This document shows positions 40,063 through 50,700 of a stretch of 64,000 nucleotides of DNA, in pieces; positions within the stretch are counted from its first letter, which is position 1, and every line of letters starts with the position of its first letter. Location: positions 13,258,014-13,322,013 of the forward strand of contig VZDJ01000594.1 in assembly GCA_008694505.1 (NCBI GenBank), written 5' to 3'. Position numbers and translations under genes: made by a program. The notes under the pieces are model-generated. The model was not told where the DNA came from and did no database searches. It saw only the letters and a program-made list of their open reading frames with translations. This stretch comes from Cyanoderma ruficeps. Its lineage: Eukaryota; Chordata; Aves; Passeriformes; Timaliidae.

Positions 40063-43000
40063 ACTGGACATGGTGAGCATCAGCTAACCAGGGAGAAGAG
40101 ACCTGTCTAGTGCTACTTTGAATCATCTAAACTTTTGAATTAAGCTGCATGCTAGATTTGCTTGGATTACGTGGTCCTATGGGAGCCAAGGCTGCACGGT
40201 ACTGCTATGGGGTGGTAAGAGTTGCTGGCACTGAAGCCCTGCACAGGGATATCTTTGGGCTGCACTCATGTGAAAGACAAGCAGGCTCCGGTAGAGGCTG
40301 TGCAAAGTACACAAGTCTGGGACCAGCAGTGCTGGGAGTGAGTGCTCTGCACCCAGCTCAAAGTGCCCTGACTGCATTTGAATCCTGCAGCCACCCGGCT
40401 GGCTCCCAGCCCTTTTCTCTAAGGGATGTACAAACCCATCTGCCTCTGAGCACCTCTCCATCTCAGGACATCTCCTTATCTCACCTGCACAAACCCAGGC
40501 GTCCATTGCAGAGCAGCAGGAGCATGATGCAGAGGTGTGCTCAGGAGAGGAGGCACAGAAGAAGCTGGCTGCAGGCAAGGAGATATCACCTCCTGCCCAG
40601 CCGGCTTTGGGCACGCGGCAGTCCAAGGCCTCCATCACTTGGAGACACAACCCTGTAGATGGAGCCAGAACCTCATAAAGTAGAAGGACGGCCCAGTCCT
40701 ACCCATCACCCTTCTCCAATCGCTCTGCTCTGAACAGAGATTAGCCCAACCCCTCTCCTCGCTCCCTCCCTCCCTCCAACATACCCAGGGTTTTGTCTCC
40801 CCTCCCTCTCCAGATCCACTATTCCCGAGTGTCACATTGTCCCTCTTTATTCCATATTTAATCCAAATTCCTTTCTGTTGTCTTTTCCTGTCTGCCACAG
40901 CTATGAAGAGTGGCTAATTCCTGCACCACAGGCTGCATGTTGATGCCCTTCTCTGAGCAGTAACATCCTCATGGGATGATGATGGTGCCCCCAGAGTCAT
41001 TTCTGGGCTGTCTTTTCTCATCTCCTTTTCTTATGATGGACTTCTCCAGGCCCTGCTGGTTTGGATGGCAGCCCTCATCCTGGTCTGGCCGTGCTCAACC
41101 CCAGTCTGTGTGGCCATAGGAGCCCCAGAGAGTTGGGCAAGGGGCCCTTTGCTTTTCCATCAATCTGTCTCTGTGTCCCCACTGCACACAGTGGCTGAGC
41201 CAACCAGGGAAGCAGTAACTCAGCAGTAGCATCCTGGCCACCACAGCAGGGTTTGCAGCTCACAGGGAGACACTTCTGTTCCCATGGGCATAGCATGAGC
41301 ACAGGTAACACCAGCCTCAGGGTGGCTTTTGCCTGCATCAGGTCTGCTCCACCCTCCCCATCCTGTGGAATTTGTCTGGTTCCTGGCCTTTGCCCAGACA
41401 CGATACTCAGGAAAAGCCATGTTGTATCATACTTTTTTGTTTCCCTTGAGGACACTTCTAAAGGGTACCCAGCACTGCTGAGAAGCCTGGGAAAGAATAA
41501 AAGAAGTGAAGGGAGATGAAACCACTCCATCCCCACTACCATGACTCTAGTTTTGCTACAGATTTGAGGGTTGCTTATAGCTTAGTCAACCAAAAATAAT
41601 GGGAAGGGAGGGGAGCAAACCCACCACCAGGGTTTCTCAACCCAGGGTTTCCTGACTGTCTGATAGCACACCCGCCCTTTTCTCTTGAAACAGCAGGCAG
41701 AGAGGAGAGAGAAACTTTGCCAGCTTTCACAGCCCCACAAGAAACACTCCCTGGACGGCCCTGTGTCCCCAGAGCTGGGGCTGAAACGAGAAAAAAACAC
41801 TGATTTAGGAACCTGAAGGTGAGGACTCAATAGACAAGAGGAGATGCAATGGGGGCAAGGTTTCCCAGCATGAAGCTGGTGGGACCTGCCTTTCCCAATG
41901 TGGAACCTTTTGGCTCCACACCAGAATCACAAGCCTGGCCTGGGTACAGCAGCAATCTGCAAAGAAAGAGACCCTGAAAAGCCTGTGCCGTCAGAGCTGG
42001 CGAGGGGAAATGGGTGGCAGATAAGAACATGCTGAGGAAAAACACAAACCAGAAGTTCCGGAGGAATTTTGGAAAGGAAATGGGGAATTAACTGCAGAAA
42101 AGGCGGGGTGGGGGGGAATGAGAGGCAGTTTATGGCTTGCAACAAATAGCCTGTGTACGCCACCTCACCAGGCACTCACCGCCTCTCCTCCCTGCCCAGG
42201 GATACTCTGCAGTGGCCATCCCAGCCAGGCAGAAACAGCAGGAATGGGAAAGTGGCTGGTGCTGGGTCCTGTGGAGTTGATTCCAGCAGGAATGAGGGAA
42301 GAAACAAAACTAAGAGAAGCTAGAAAGAAAATACCATTCCTGCAGTCAGAAAGGGCGAGGAGGCTGCAGGTCCTGTCTTGCCTGCAGGTAGATAAGGGAC
42401 AACTGAGGCCAAGGCTGGCAGACGCCAGGTACCTCACAAGGTCCCGTGGTGCAGCCTGGCTTGGAGGGCACTTGGTTGCTTGGGTGCCCACCCACAGCCC
42501 CACAGCTATTTCGGAGGAGCCAGAAACCGTTCCATCTCCGCCCCTTTCTTTTTTTACCTCTCTTGCCTTTGCCTCCCAGCACAAGCCCCACAGCACGGGG
42601 TCCCCACGCAAGCAGTCCCCGCAATCCGCCCCTCGCCCTGCAGCTATTTTAAATAAAGGCAGGAGGTATTTTTAGTGCTGCCGGCTCCCGGGAGAAACTC
42701 TGAGCCTCTGAGCCGCAGCAGTGCTGGCGCCAGAGAAACTGCCGCTGCTCTGGCTGATATTTCTTGTATAATTAAACTCAATCCATCCAGGGGGCTGGGT
42801 CTTGGCCACCAACTCAGCAAGGAGGGGAAGGAGTGGAGCCAGAGAGACAGGGGCTGAGTGTTCTGACAGATGCTGGGAATTGCTCCGCAAATGCTGGAAA
42901 AGCCTGGCCTGAGACTTTGGGGGGAGTTTTGCCAGGCACAAACGAGCAGGATGGCTCTGAAAGGCATAGGGAGTGGGATTTAATGGGAGCAGAGCCCATA

Positions 43001-43449
43001 CTGCCACCTCGGCAAAGACCCCATACCAGCATCACCCCTACCTTCTTCACCTGCAGGAGAGGGACCCAAAAGGGATGGCCAAGGCTGGAGAGACAGCACT
43101 AAAGGCAACGTGGGAAAAAGCAACAGGACTTGAAGAGCACCCAGTGGCTGCAGGGCAAGCCAGAGAAATCCCTGCTGGTAAACAAAAGCCCAAGCTGGAG
43201 CTGGAGCCATGTCGGAAGTTCGGGGGCTGTCTGGTTAGCCAGCATCTGGTGAACACAAGCTGCGGCTGGAGGCTGACAAGCAGCAGCACAACCCCTCCTT
43301 CTTCCCACACCCACCGCCCGGCATCTGTCCGGGGGCCCCAATCTGCCATCGAGGAACAGGGGGAACGACAGCCCGGAGAAAACACAGCACCCGCCAGCTT
43401 TTCATACGGGTTTGGGGTTTGGGTTTGTTTCTTTTTTTCCCCTGTGCAA
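40063..43449. other. DNA just downstream of the TNS1 polyadenylation site
   Basis: No coding exon is supported. Plus-strand ORF 40149-40658 (169 codons) and an antisense ORF of similar length (40177-40650) overlap and have no recognised domain, so both are probably chance in GC-rich DNA. A CTCC run lies at 40763-40777. CpG frequency rises locally around 42590-42740. Confidence 0.5.
42644..42675. promoter_or_regulatory. paired MEF2-like A/T boxes
   Basis: CTATTTTAAA at 42644-42653 and, on the minus strand, CTAAAAATAC at 42675-42666 each match 9 of 10 positions of the MEF2 consensus YTAWWWWTAR. They are 12 bp apart in a locally CpG-enriched stretch about 0.8 kb beyond the TNS1 polyadenylation signal. 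Muscle enhancer activity is only an inference. Confidence 0.25.
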
Positions 43450-43465
43450 AAAAAAAAACAGAGCA

Positions 43466-43471
43466 TTTATT
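43466..43471 (-). terminator. TNS1: distal polyadenylation signal AATAAA for TNS1
   Basis: TTTATT on the plus strand gives AATAAA in the TNS1 sense. It is followed on the minus strand by a T-rich run (complement of the A run at 43448-43458), typical of the U-rich element downstream of a cleavage site. Confidence 0.6.
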
Positions 43472-43930
43472 CCTATGCTCCCTTAAATTGCAAGATACAT
43501 TTCCAGCAATCCAAACACCAAGCTGGCATTCCAAGCAACAGTATATTTTATATAACTGGTTCTTTTTTTTGTTGTTTTTACCACTTTATAAAGCCATACA
43601 ATGAACTGCAAAGAATCCAACATCTGTACAATGGGAAGACAACAGCGGAGTGACATTCACACACGGACATGGTGTGACCAAAGTCATCCTTACACGCATG
43701 ACAACATTATGGGCATAAAGATACAAAATATAATGTATTTTTTTCCATCTATATAAATACACAGAAATGGGGAAGTCTAAAAGTTTGAAACTGTTTGTTA
43801 ACACTGATTAGCAAATAAATTTGTAACATTCCCAAAGTAACAAAGACAACAACAACAACAACAAAAAAAAACCCCACGCATAACACGGCGGCACAGGATC
43901 CGCCAAATGAAATGTCATATTGCTTCCTTT

Positions 43931-43969
43931 TTTCTTTTTTTTTTCCTTTTTAAGGAAAAGAAAAAAAAA
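43931..43969 (-). repeat. A/T-rich hairpin inside the TNS1 3' UTR
   Basis: CCTT (43945-43948) pairs with AAGG (43952-43955) around a 3-base loop. Flanking T10 and A-rich arms extend the stem to about 18 positions with two mismatches, one near 43940/43960 and one at 43934/43966. In the transcript this would form a long A-U stem. Confidence 0.7.
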
Positions 43970-44618
43970 TTTAGTAACCCCAAACCAACCTCGCAATTTG
44001 CAAAACAAACGAACAAAATGAAACAAGCCCCTGCGGGCTCCTTTGCTGTCTGATCATCCTGCCTGCTCCAACGGGAAGGGTTGCCTTTTGTTGATGCTGT
44101 TGTCTGGGGTTTTTGGGGCAACTGGTTTCTTTACCTGCCCGACCTGCTGGGTGGGGATTTACTTTGCGCTTTGGTTCAGGCGGTTGGATTCACTAAAAAA
44201 TCAATGCCCAGAGGCTGGGTTGGGTTTTTCTCCCTCCCTGGTTTGTTTTTAATGTGTAATTTGACCAGGAGGCAGCCAGCAAATGTTGCATTCAGAGCAA
44301 CCCCAAACTCTGCTCAAAACCATGAGCCCTGCTGTCTCCACCAGTGATGAGGGACTGGTGAAGACCATGCAGTGGTACATCCCATCAGCATTTGATGACA
44401 TGGATCATCTCCCAAAATGGCTCCCAGGGGCAGAGCCAGAGGCAGCCCCATTGAATGGGAACCCCATATTTTGTGCATTGCAGGTGCCACTGAGCAGGAC
44501 AGACAGCAAATTACCTCCCCAGGGAGCATTTCCCAATAGACAGCTATATCGACAGCAAAGGGAGGACGGGCTTCTCCAAAGAACAAACTGACACAAAAAG
44601 GGCACATACAATAAATTT

Positions 44619-44662
44619 ACACACACACACAACAAAAAAAAATATATATATCTATATATATG
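44619..44662. repeat. CA and TA microsatellites
   Basis: A CA run (44619-44632) is followed by an A run and then TA copies (44642-44661), all within the inferred TNS1 3' UTR. Confidence 0.9.
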
Positions 44663-44699
44663 TGGGGAAAAGTGCGTTTTTAAGGATATCTTTGGCAAG

Positions 44700-44730
44700 N
44701 AAAAAAAAAAAAAAAAGGAAAAAAAAACCC
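44700..44730. repeat. poly-A tract beginning with an N
   Basis: One undetermined base at 44700 precedes at least 16 A residues, then GG and another A run. In the TNS1 sense this is poly-U. The length is probably uncertain in the assembly. Confidence 0.9.
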
Positions 44731-45609
44731 CAAAGAGTATTTTCTGTCTCCCTTTCATAAGGAAAAAATACCAGCTGTAAGTCCCTACCAGTCCCAGGAC
44801 CTGGGCAATCCTAAATGCTGCTGATGGTCTCTCCCGGGGACAGAAAGGGTTGTTACACCTTAAAACCTTCTTTAAAAAAGGAGCTAAAGGGAAAAAAAGT
44901 GCCTTTAAAGGGAGCTGATAAACACCCAGCTACATCATTGGAAGGTGATTAGGTGTGTGTTAAAAAAATACTACAATCATCAGATGATTTTGTTAGTGTT
45001 TGAGATTTGGATACAGTCTAAATTTTCAGCTAGTGGGTTAGTGGGGAAGCCGGGAGAGGCTCGGGGCCCAAAGCAGGCGTGATGCTATTGGCAGGTATCT
45101 GCTGGGGTCGGTATCTATGCAACATCTCTGGGGTGTTTAGATCTGCTTCGTTTGTACGGGGAGAAAAACAGAAATAGGAGTTCCAAGCACCAGTTTCCAA
45201 GGCAGCAGATTAAAATAAAATTACATTATTATCATCTCTTTTCTTAGCAGTGAGAAAACCAAGTCTGAAAAATAGAGGCTTTCAAAAATATATCTTTATA
45301 TATCTATAAACACAGTGTTTTCTCTGATGGGTGAACAGCAGGGTGAGGAGATTACGGGTGAGATCGTCTCTTGTCTGACTTGAATTTCGCAGAAGGAGGG
45401 AATCACTTTTTGGAAATATCAAAGAATTAAAAGATCTCTGCATCTGTGCGGCCAGGGAACTGGGGAGGGGGAAAGCCCCCCACCCCAGAACCTCCTGTCC
45501 CACCACCATCTCACAACCAACTCCTCGCCACCCATCCTTTCACACTCAGTACATCAGCACAGCCTCTGGCCCCGGTAGCCCCGTCCGGCCGCCCAGCCGC
45601 TCACTCCCC

Positions 45610-45628
45610 CACACACACACACACACAC
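45610..45628. repeat. CA dinucleotide microsatellite
   Basis: About nine uninterrupted CA copies lie in the inferred 3' UTR. Confidence 0.95.
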
Positions 45629-46446
45629 TGCACACCGGTCACACGCAGCCACCCCGACACAGGGGCCCCCGCCTCTTCCCCCATCTGTATTTTGCCTTGC
45701 TCTGGATTTTCTTTTAACATGCAGGTGTTTCCCCAGGGCAGGGGAAGGGCGGGATATAGTAGGGGAGATATGATGCGCAGAAAGCGATATGGCAAAACCA
45801 AATATTTTCGAGTGTAAATTTAACCTTTTTTTTTTCCTCCTTAAAATTTCATTAGCTTACAGTATTTTGTCAGTATAGCTTGTATATATATTATAGCTAT
45901 CAAGGCAAGGGTGGTCCACGGGAGACAAGCTCTCCAGGGGACTGCAGTGCTATATTTCTAATTCTTGTCCCCAAAAGACTATCTGGGCCACTCTGCACTG
46001 AAAACTTCGCCCAAAAAAGCTGTCGGGGGAATATTTGCAGCAGAGGGCTCAGCAATGACCTGCAGCTCCAGCTGGACCATTCCCCCTGCCCTAAACCTGC
46101 ACATGTGACCAAAACATCCTCTGCCCCCTCCCCAGCACCATAGGGCAAGGATCTCCACCTGCTGCACCCCCACCACAATCTCTCCCCCTGCAGTAGCACA
46201 GGGCACTCTGCCCCTCTGTCCACCCAAGTTGCCCTCCTCACCTACCAAATCTAAGGGAAAAGCCAACAGCACTGAAATCACTGCGAAACTACGGTGCATT
46301 TCAGGGGCACAAGACTCGAACCAGATGGTTTTGGGGGTACACATGTGTCAACCAGGGTGGCTCTCAGAGGACCTGCTACCTCCCCACTGAGCCAGACATG
46401 CCCAACCACTGCAGGTCCCATTTTTAAAAAAATTATCTTCCTTCTT

Positions 46447-46452
46447 TTTATT
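46447..46452 (-). terminator. TNS1: possible proximal polyadenylation signal
   Basis: TTTATT gives AATAAA on the TNS1 strand about 1.2 kb after the stop codon. Its use would give a much shorter 3' UTR. It sits in an A/T low-complexity run, so it may be incidental. Confidence 0.25.
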
Positions 46453-46629
46453 TTTTTAACGTGGCCTCCAAAACAAAAGGAGAAAAAAAGCGCCTGAGTT
46501 ACTTGTAGTCGTTTGCCTTTCGTGCAACTTGAATGTCCATGCAATTTAAAAACCGCTTGCGTGTCTCCGAAAAGCTAGGTAAGGGGTAGCCACGGGTCTG
46601 CTGCTTTGCACAGGGAACCCACCTGTGCC

Positions 46630-46663
46630 AGCATCCGCTATTATTATAATCATTATTATTATT
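46630..46663. repeat. ATT trinucleotide-like microsatellite
   Basis: Imperfect ATT copies, interrupted by AATC, lie in the inferred 3' UTR. Confidence 0.85.
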
Positions 46664-47653
46664 ACAACTATTCCTTTCCTTTCTGTTTTGCTTTTTTTTG
46701 TGTTAAGAGAATGTGACAGGCCGCAGGAGAAAACTGCCAAAGAGGACTAGTGACGGGAGGGAAAAGGGGAAGATGGGAGAGGAGGCGACTTTCTGCATCC
46801 TCTAGGTTCCTGGGGAGCATCCACCTTCCACAGACACAGGGTGGTAGGAACCCCCACACCTCCTCACAGGCTGGGGGGCACCAGAACCTCTGGGGAAGTG
46901 GAGAACAGCGTGACCCGCCTCTCTGGGTGGACTCACAGCGTCTCACCTGTGACTGGTGCTGGGCTCTAGGTCAGCAAAGGTCAGCCCATGGCCAAGCTCC
47001 CCAGGGATTAGAAGGTTCAGGACCAATTTCCCCATGCCCCCAGCAAGTTACCAGGTTGTGAGCAGGTTTTAGGGAAACCACAGGGACCAGTGAGGACCCT
47101 CCTCTGCAGGTGAACAAGGGAAGGTTTCTGAGAGCATCTCTTCTGGTGTCCCATAGAACCAGCACATGTCATTATCTCCTACAGGTCAGTTCAAACACAC
47201 AGCAGATGGTGCTGCTGGGATGAAGCTTCTTCCATGGGTTTTGCCAGTTGCTTCTTTTTTTCAGATGGAAAACACCAGTCATGGTCCCACATTCAGTCCC
47301 AAATGGATGTCACCACTTGAGGCCATGATGCTGAAAGCTGGAAACACACCTCTCATTGCTGCCTTTGCTTTGGTCACCTTCCCTGCAATGGGACATGAAT
47401 CCTGTCTGGCGTGACTTTGTGGCTCACTTTTGTAGGTGCGTGGCTTTGGTTCCTCTACGTGTGTGTTTGGCTTGTGTTGAGTTTTTAGGGGTTTTGTTGG
47501 TGGGTGTTTTTTTTTGTTTGCTGTTTTCCTCCAAAATTCCAACCCTTTCCCCCCCGATTCACTTCCCTCTCCCACAATGCACTTCCTCACACTCCTTCTC
47601 GGATCAGCTCCAAGTCCTTCTCCAAAATTCAAGAATCACCCGCAAGTGCCAGC

Positions 47654-47798
47654 TCATCTCTTCTGGCCGGAGCCAAGCATGACCCTGGAGACAAAGTTGA
47701 CGATGGCTGCAGCTGGCTGGTCTGGGTCCAGCTCAGCAAAGAGGTGGCAGATGTTGTCTGTGGTGCTCCCTTGCTTCCTGGCCACAAAGCCGAAGAGC
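47654..47798 (-). CDS. TNS1: TNS1 last coding exon (end of PTB domain)
   Basis: Starts after the acceptor CACACAG and completes the split lysine codon AA|G. It reads [11 protein letters not shown]..., [11 protein letters not shown] and VNFVSRVML, then GSGQKR and TGA at 47654-47656. The [10 protein letters not shown] and HLFAE blocks form the conserved C-terminal end of the tensin PTB domain, which contacts integrin beta tails. Confidence 0.97.
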
Positions 47799-50700
47799 CT
47801 GTGTGGGGAGAAGGCAAGAGGCTCAATATTGCTCCTTCAATGATTACAATCACCCTCTTCCAACACGGTCCTGTCCCACTTCCCCTCTTTAACATCCACC
47901 TCTCACAACACAGAGCGATAATCCCAAACCAGCCTGCATGAAGGCCCATCTCCTCTTCCCTTTGCCGCAGTTGCTTTGAAGGCTAGCTTTCAACCATTTC
48001 TTGACCAAACTGCCCTTCCTCTGAACATCTCTGCCATCCTTCCCAAGTTCGTCCCAAAGAAGGGACCTTCCAATGCCCATGGCATTGCCTTGGTTTGGCC
48101 TCTTGAAGCCAGACATGAGATGGGCTGGCCATTGGGGGAGACCCTCTAAGAGATGACGGCCATGCAAGGACACAGGAAGCTGAGTGAGACCATCTGGTTA
48201 TTTCTGTCTGTCTCTCCCCTGATGAATAAAACGTCCCTTTTTTTTTTAATTAGAATGTGCAAACTCAAGTTATAAATACAAGGGGAACAGAATGTGAGAC
48301 AGGCCCAGGCTACGGCATTTCTAATTGGGGAGGAGAAATATCCCAGCAGCTGGACATCCTAATAAAAACCCCTTTGCTCACACAATGGCTAAAATTAGTG
48401 GGAGCTGGCCCCTGGAAATGGGCTCAGCCAACAGTTCTGTGCTCCCATGGGTCAGGACAGGAAGGACAGGGAGAAAGGGAAGAGATGACCAGTAGCTCAC
48501 ATGCCATCAGCATAACCCCAGCTGTGCTCCATAAGCTAGTTCCCAATGACTCTGTCGAGAGCGTTTTCAGTTTGGTCAGTTCAGCAAGAGCCATGCCTGC
48601 TCTGACCAAGAATTTGGGGCTGAAAGATGCCTCCAGAGTCCCCAAGAGCTGAGCACATCTCACACACAGCCAGGTTGCCCTGCACAGGGCATCTCCCAGC
48701 CAATGCCCAAACACAGGCACAAGCCACCTTGACAGCAGCTGGGAGGAATTTGCTGAGAAGCACAGAAAGTACTTACTTGGCTGGGCCGCTGCCATCAGTT
48801 TTAGTCCATCTGCAAGGAGAAGAGAAGGTGTGAGAGATGATCCCTCCTGCACCCCACAGAGAGACAGGGCCACAATGGGAGCCACCACACCAATGCTGGA
48901 AGGCCAGCCTGGCTTTGCACAGGCTTGGCTTTATGGAAAAACGATGCACCTCTCTCTCAGCATGAAGGTGCTTGTAGACACCAAAAAGTCACCAGAAGAA
49001 GCTGGCATTGCACCACAGTTTCCAAGGGCACCTTGCATTCCTGCTCTCTGCAAGAGCATGGGAAAGAGCAAGCAAAGTCCCTGCTCCAAGCATCCCAGGA
49101 GGCTAGAGGAGTGAAAGGGCTGGGGGTCACATGCTCCCCCCAGGTTAGGGCACTCACTTTCGTTCCTGGGGGTCCAAGTCACAGAAGGTGACAGTATTAA
49201 GCGGGTAGTGTCTTCGGAAGAACAATCTGAAACATAAAGCAGGGAATGTAAGGGCCACCTCAACCCAGCTCCACCAGCCCAGGGGACACTGCCATAGTCT
49301 CCCATAGGATGTTCCAAGAGTCAAGGACAAAGCTCAGCCATGTCCATGACCAGGCTGATGCCATCCCAGGGACATCCTTCACCAACACACTTCCTGAATC
49401 ACAGCCCTGTTGGCTTTGGGAACGAGCCAACACTGGCTTTTGGCCAGAGATGTGGCCATGGAGGCTCTTACTTCCTCTGGTTGTCCGTTAAGGTGATGCC
49501 TTGTGCGGAGACTTTGAAGTGAACAATGGTAGCTGTGGGTGTGGGGTCAGCCACCAGCGTCTCAGCAACAGCCTTCGAGATGGCCTGAGGGCCCGTCAGA
49601 GACTCCATCTCCACTGAATTGATGAAGAGGACATTGCAGGCTGGAAAGTGAGACAGCAGACATTGGGTCAACCAGTACTCCAAGCCAAGTTCACCCCATG
49701 ACAACCCCTCCCAACTCACCTGCACCCTGTTTGAGGAGGTCTGTGGCTGAGTTGGTGGTTGATGCAGAGTCTTTCTTTTCCTCCATGGGATCTAGAAGAC
49801 AAGGGATGGTTACTGGTGCTCCCTGCTTGGAAACCTACACCCTCCCTGCAGGCTGTGGGGACAGATGCAATGCCTTCTGGTCCCAGCTCTTACCTCGGTC
49901 AGGAATGACCAGCTTGCAGGGCAGGGCCAAGGGTGTGATGGAGTGCTGGTACACCAGCGCTGAGAGACAGCCTGGGGAGAGAGGGAAGATGGTCAGCATA
50001 GGGCCAGTGTTGCCAGATGAAGAATTGTTTGCACCTGCTGCGTTAATACAATGATCCTTTTGCAAAATCATTAGGCTATGGAACTGCACAATCCAAAGTA
50101 CGATAATCATTAACCAAGGAAAAGAGTAAGAAACTCCAGCATTCCCTGATTAGGTGACCATTGCTCTGGTTGGATAGAAACAGGCTTTTAGATGGGCTTC
50201 TTCACTAATGGACCTAATGCCACATGTGGCAATTCCCCTCACTGAAATCATCATGTAGCCCTCCACAGAGGGCTCAGGGAGGGGACAGAGGTGCCAGGGC
50301 CACTTTAGGAACAAAAAATGCAACAAAGGTCTTTGTGCAGCTCCCCAGATAACATTATCCTTGGAATAAATGGAACAAGGGGAGCCCCTACCCTCTAACC
50401 TCCCAGGAGCATCAGCTGTCCTACACATGTGTGTAGAAAGGTATGTACCTTTGCATACAGGCACGTTTGTGTGCTCTCATGAGCGTGCATGAACGTAGAG
50501 GCTCCAAGTGCCCACAGGGTTCAGTTATACAGGGACCAGAGGCAGTAAAAGGTTCTCCCAGACACCTGACAGTTCTGCTTTGACACTATGGTGAAGACAA
50601 GGCTCTCCCAAACTCAACCCCACATGTGGAAAGCATGCTGGAGGCACTTACCAAAATTAGGCTCGTTGGGACATCCTTTTAGTTTCACACCTCGTGAGCT

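Larger units (their letters stand above)
43450..47653 (-). other. TNS1: TNS1 3' untranslated region (inferred)
   Basis: No ORF of interest follows the TNS1 stop codon for about 4.2 kb on the minus strand. The stretch is rich in A/T low-complexity sequence and ends with a canonical AATAAA about 15-20 bp before the inferred cleavage region. A multi-kilobase 3' UTR agrees with what I remember of mammalian TNS1 transcripts. No CR1 copy or other recognisable repeat family interrupts it. The exact 3' end is inferred from the signal only. Confidence 0.65.

Noticed and set aside
40149..40658. 169-codon plus-strand ORF overlapping a 157-codon antisense ORF
   Set aside because: No recognisable domain, compositionally biased, and mutually overlapping ORFs on both strands are typical of stop-poor GC-rich DNA.
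42118..42675. 185-codon plus-strand ORF near the TNS1 3' end
   Set aside because: A similarly long antisense ORF overlaps (42165-42611) and neither has a recognisable motif.
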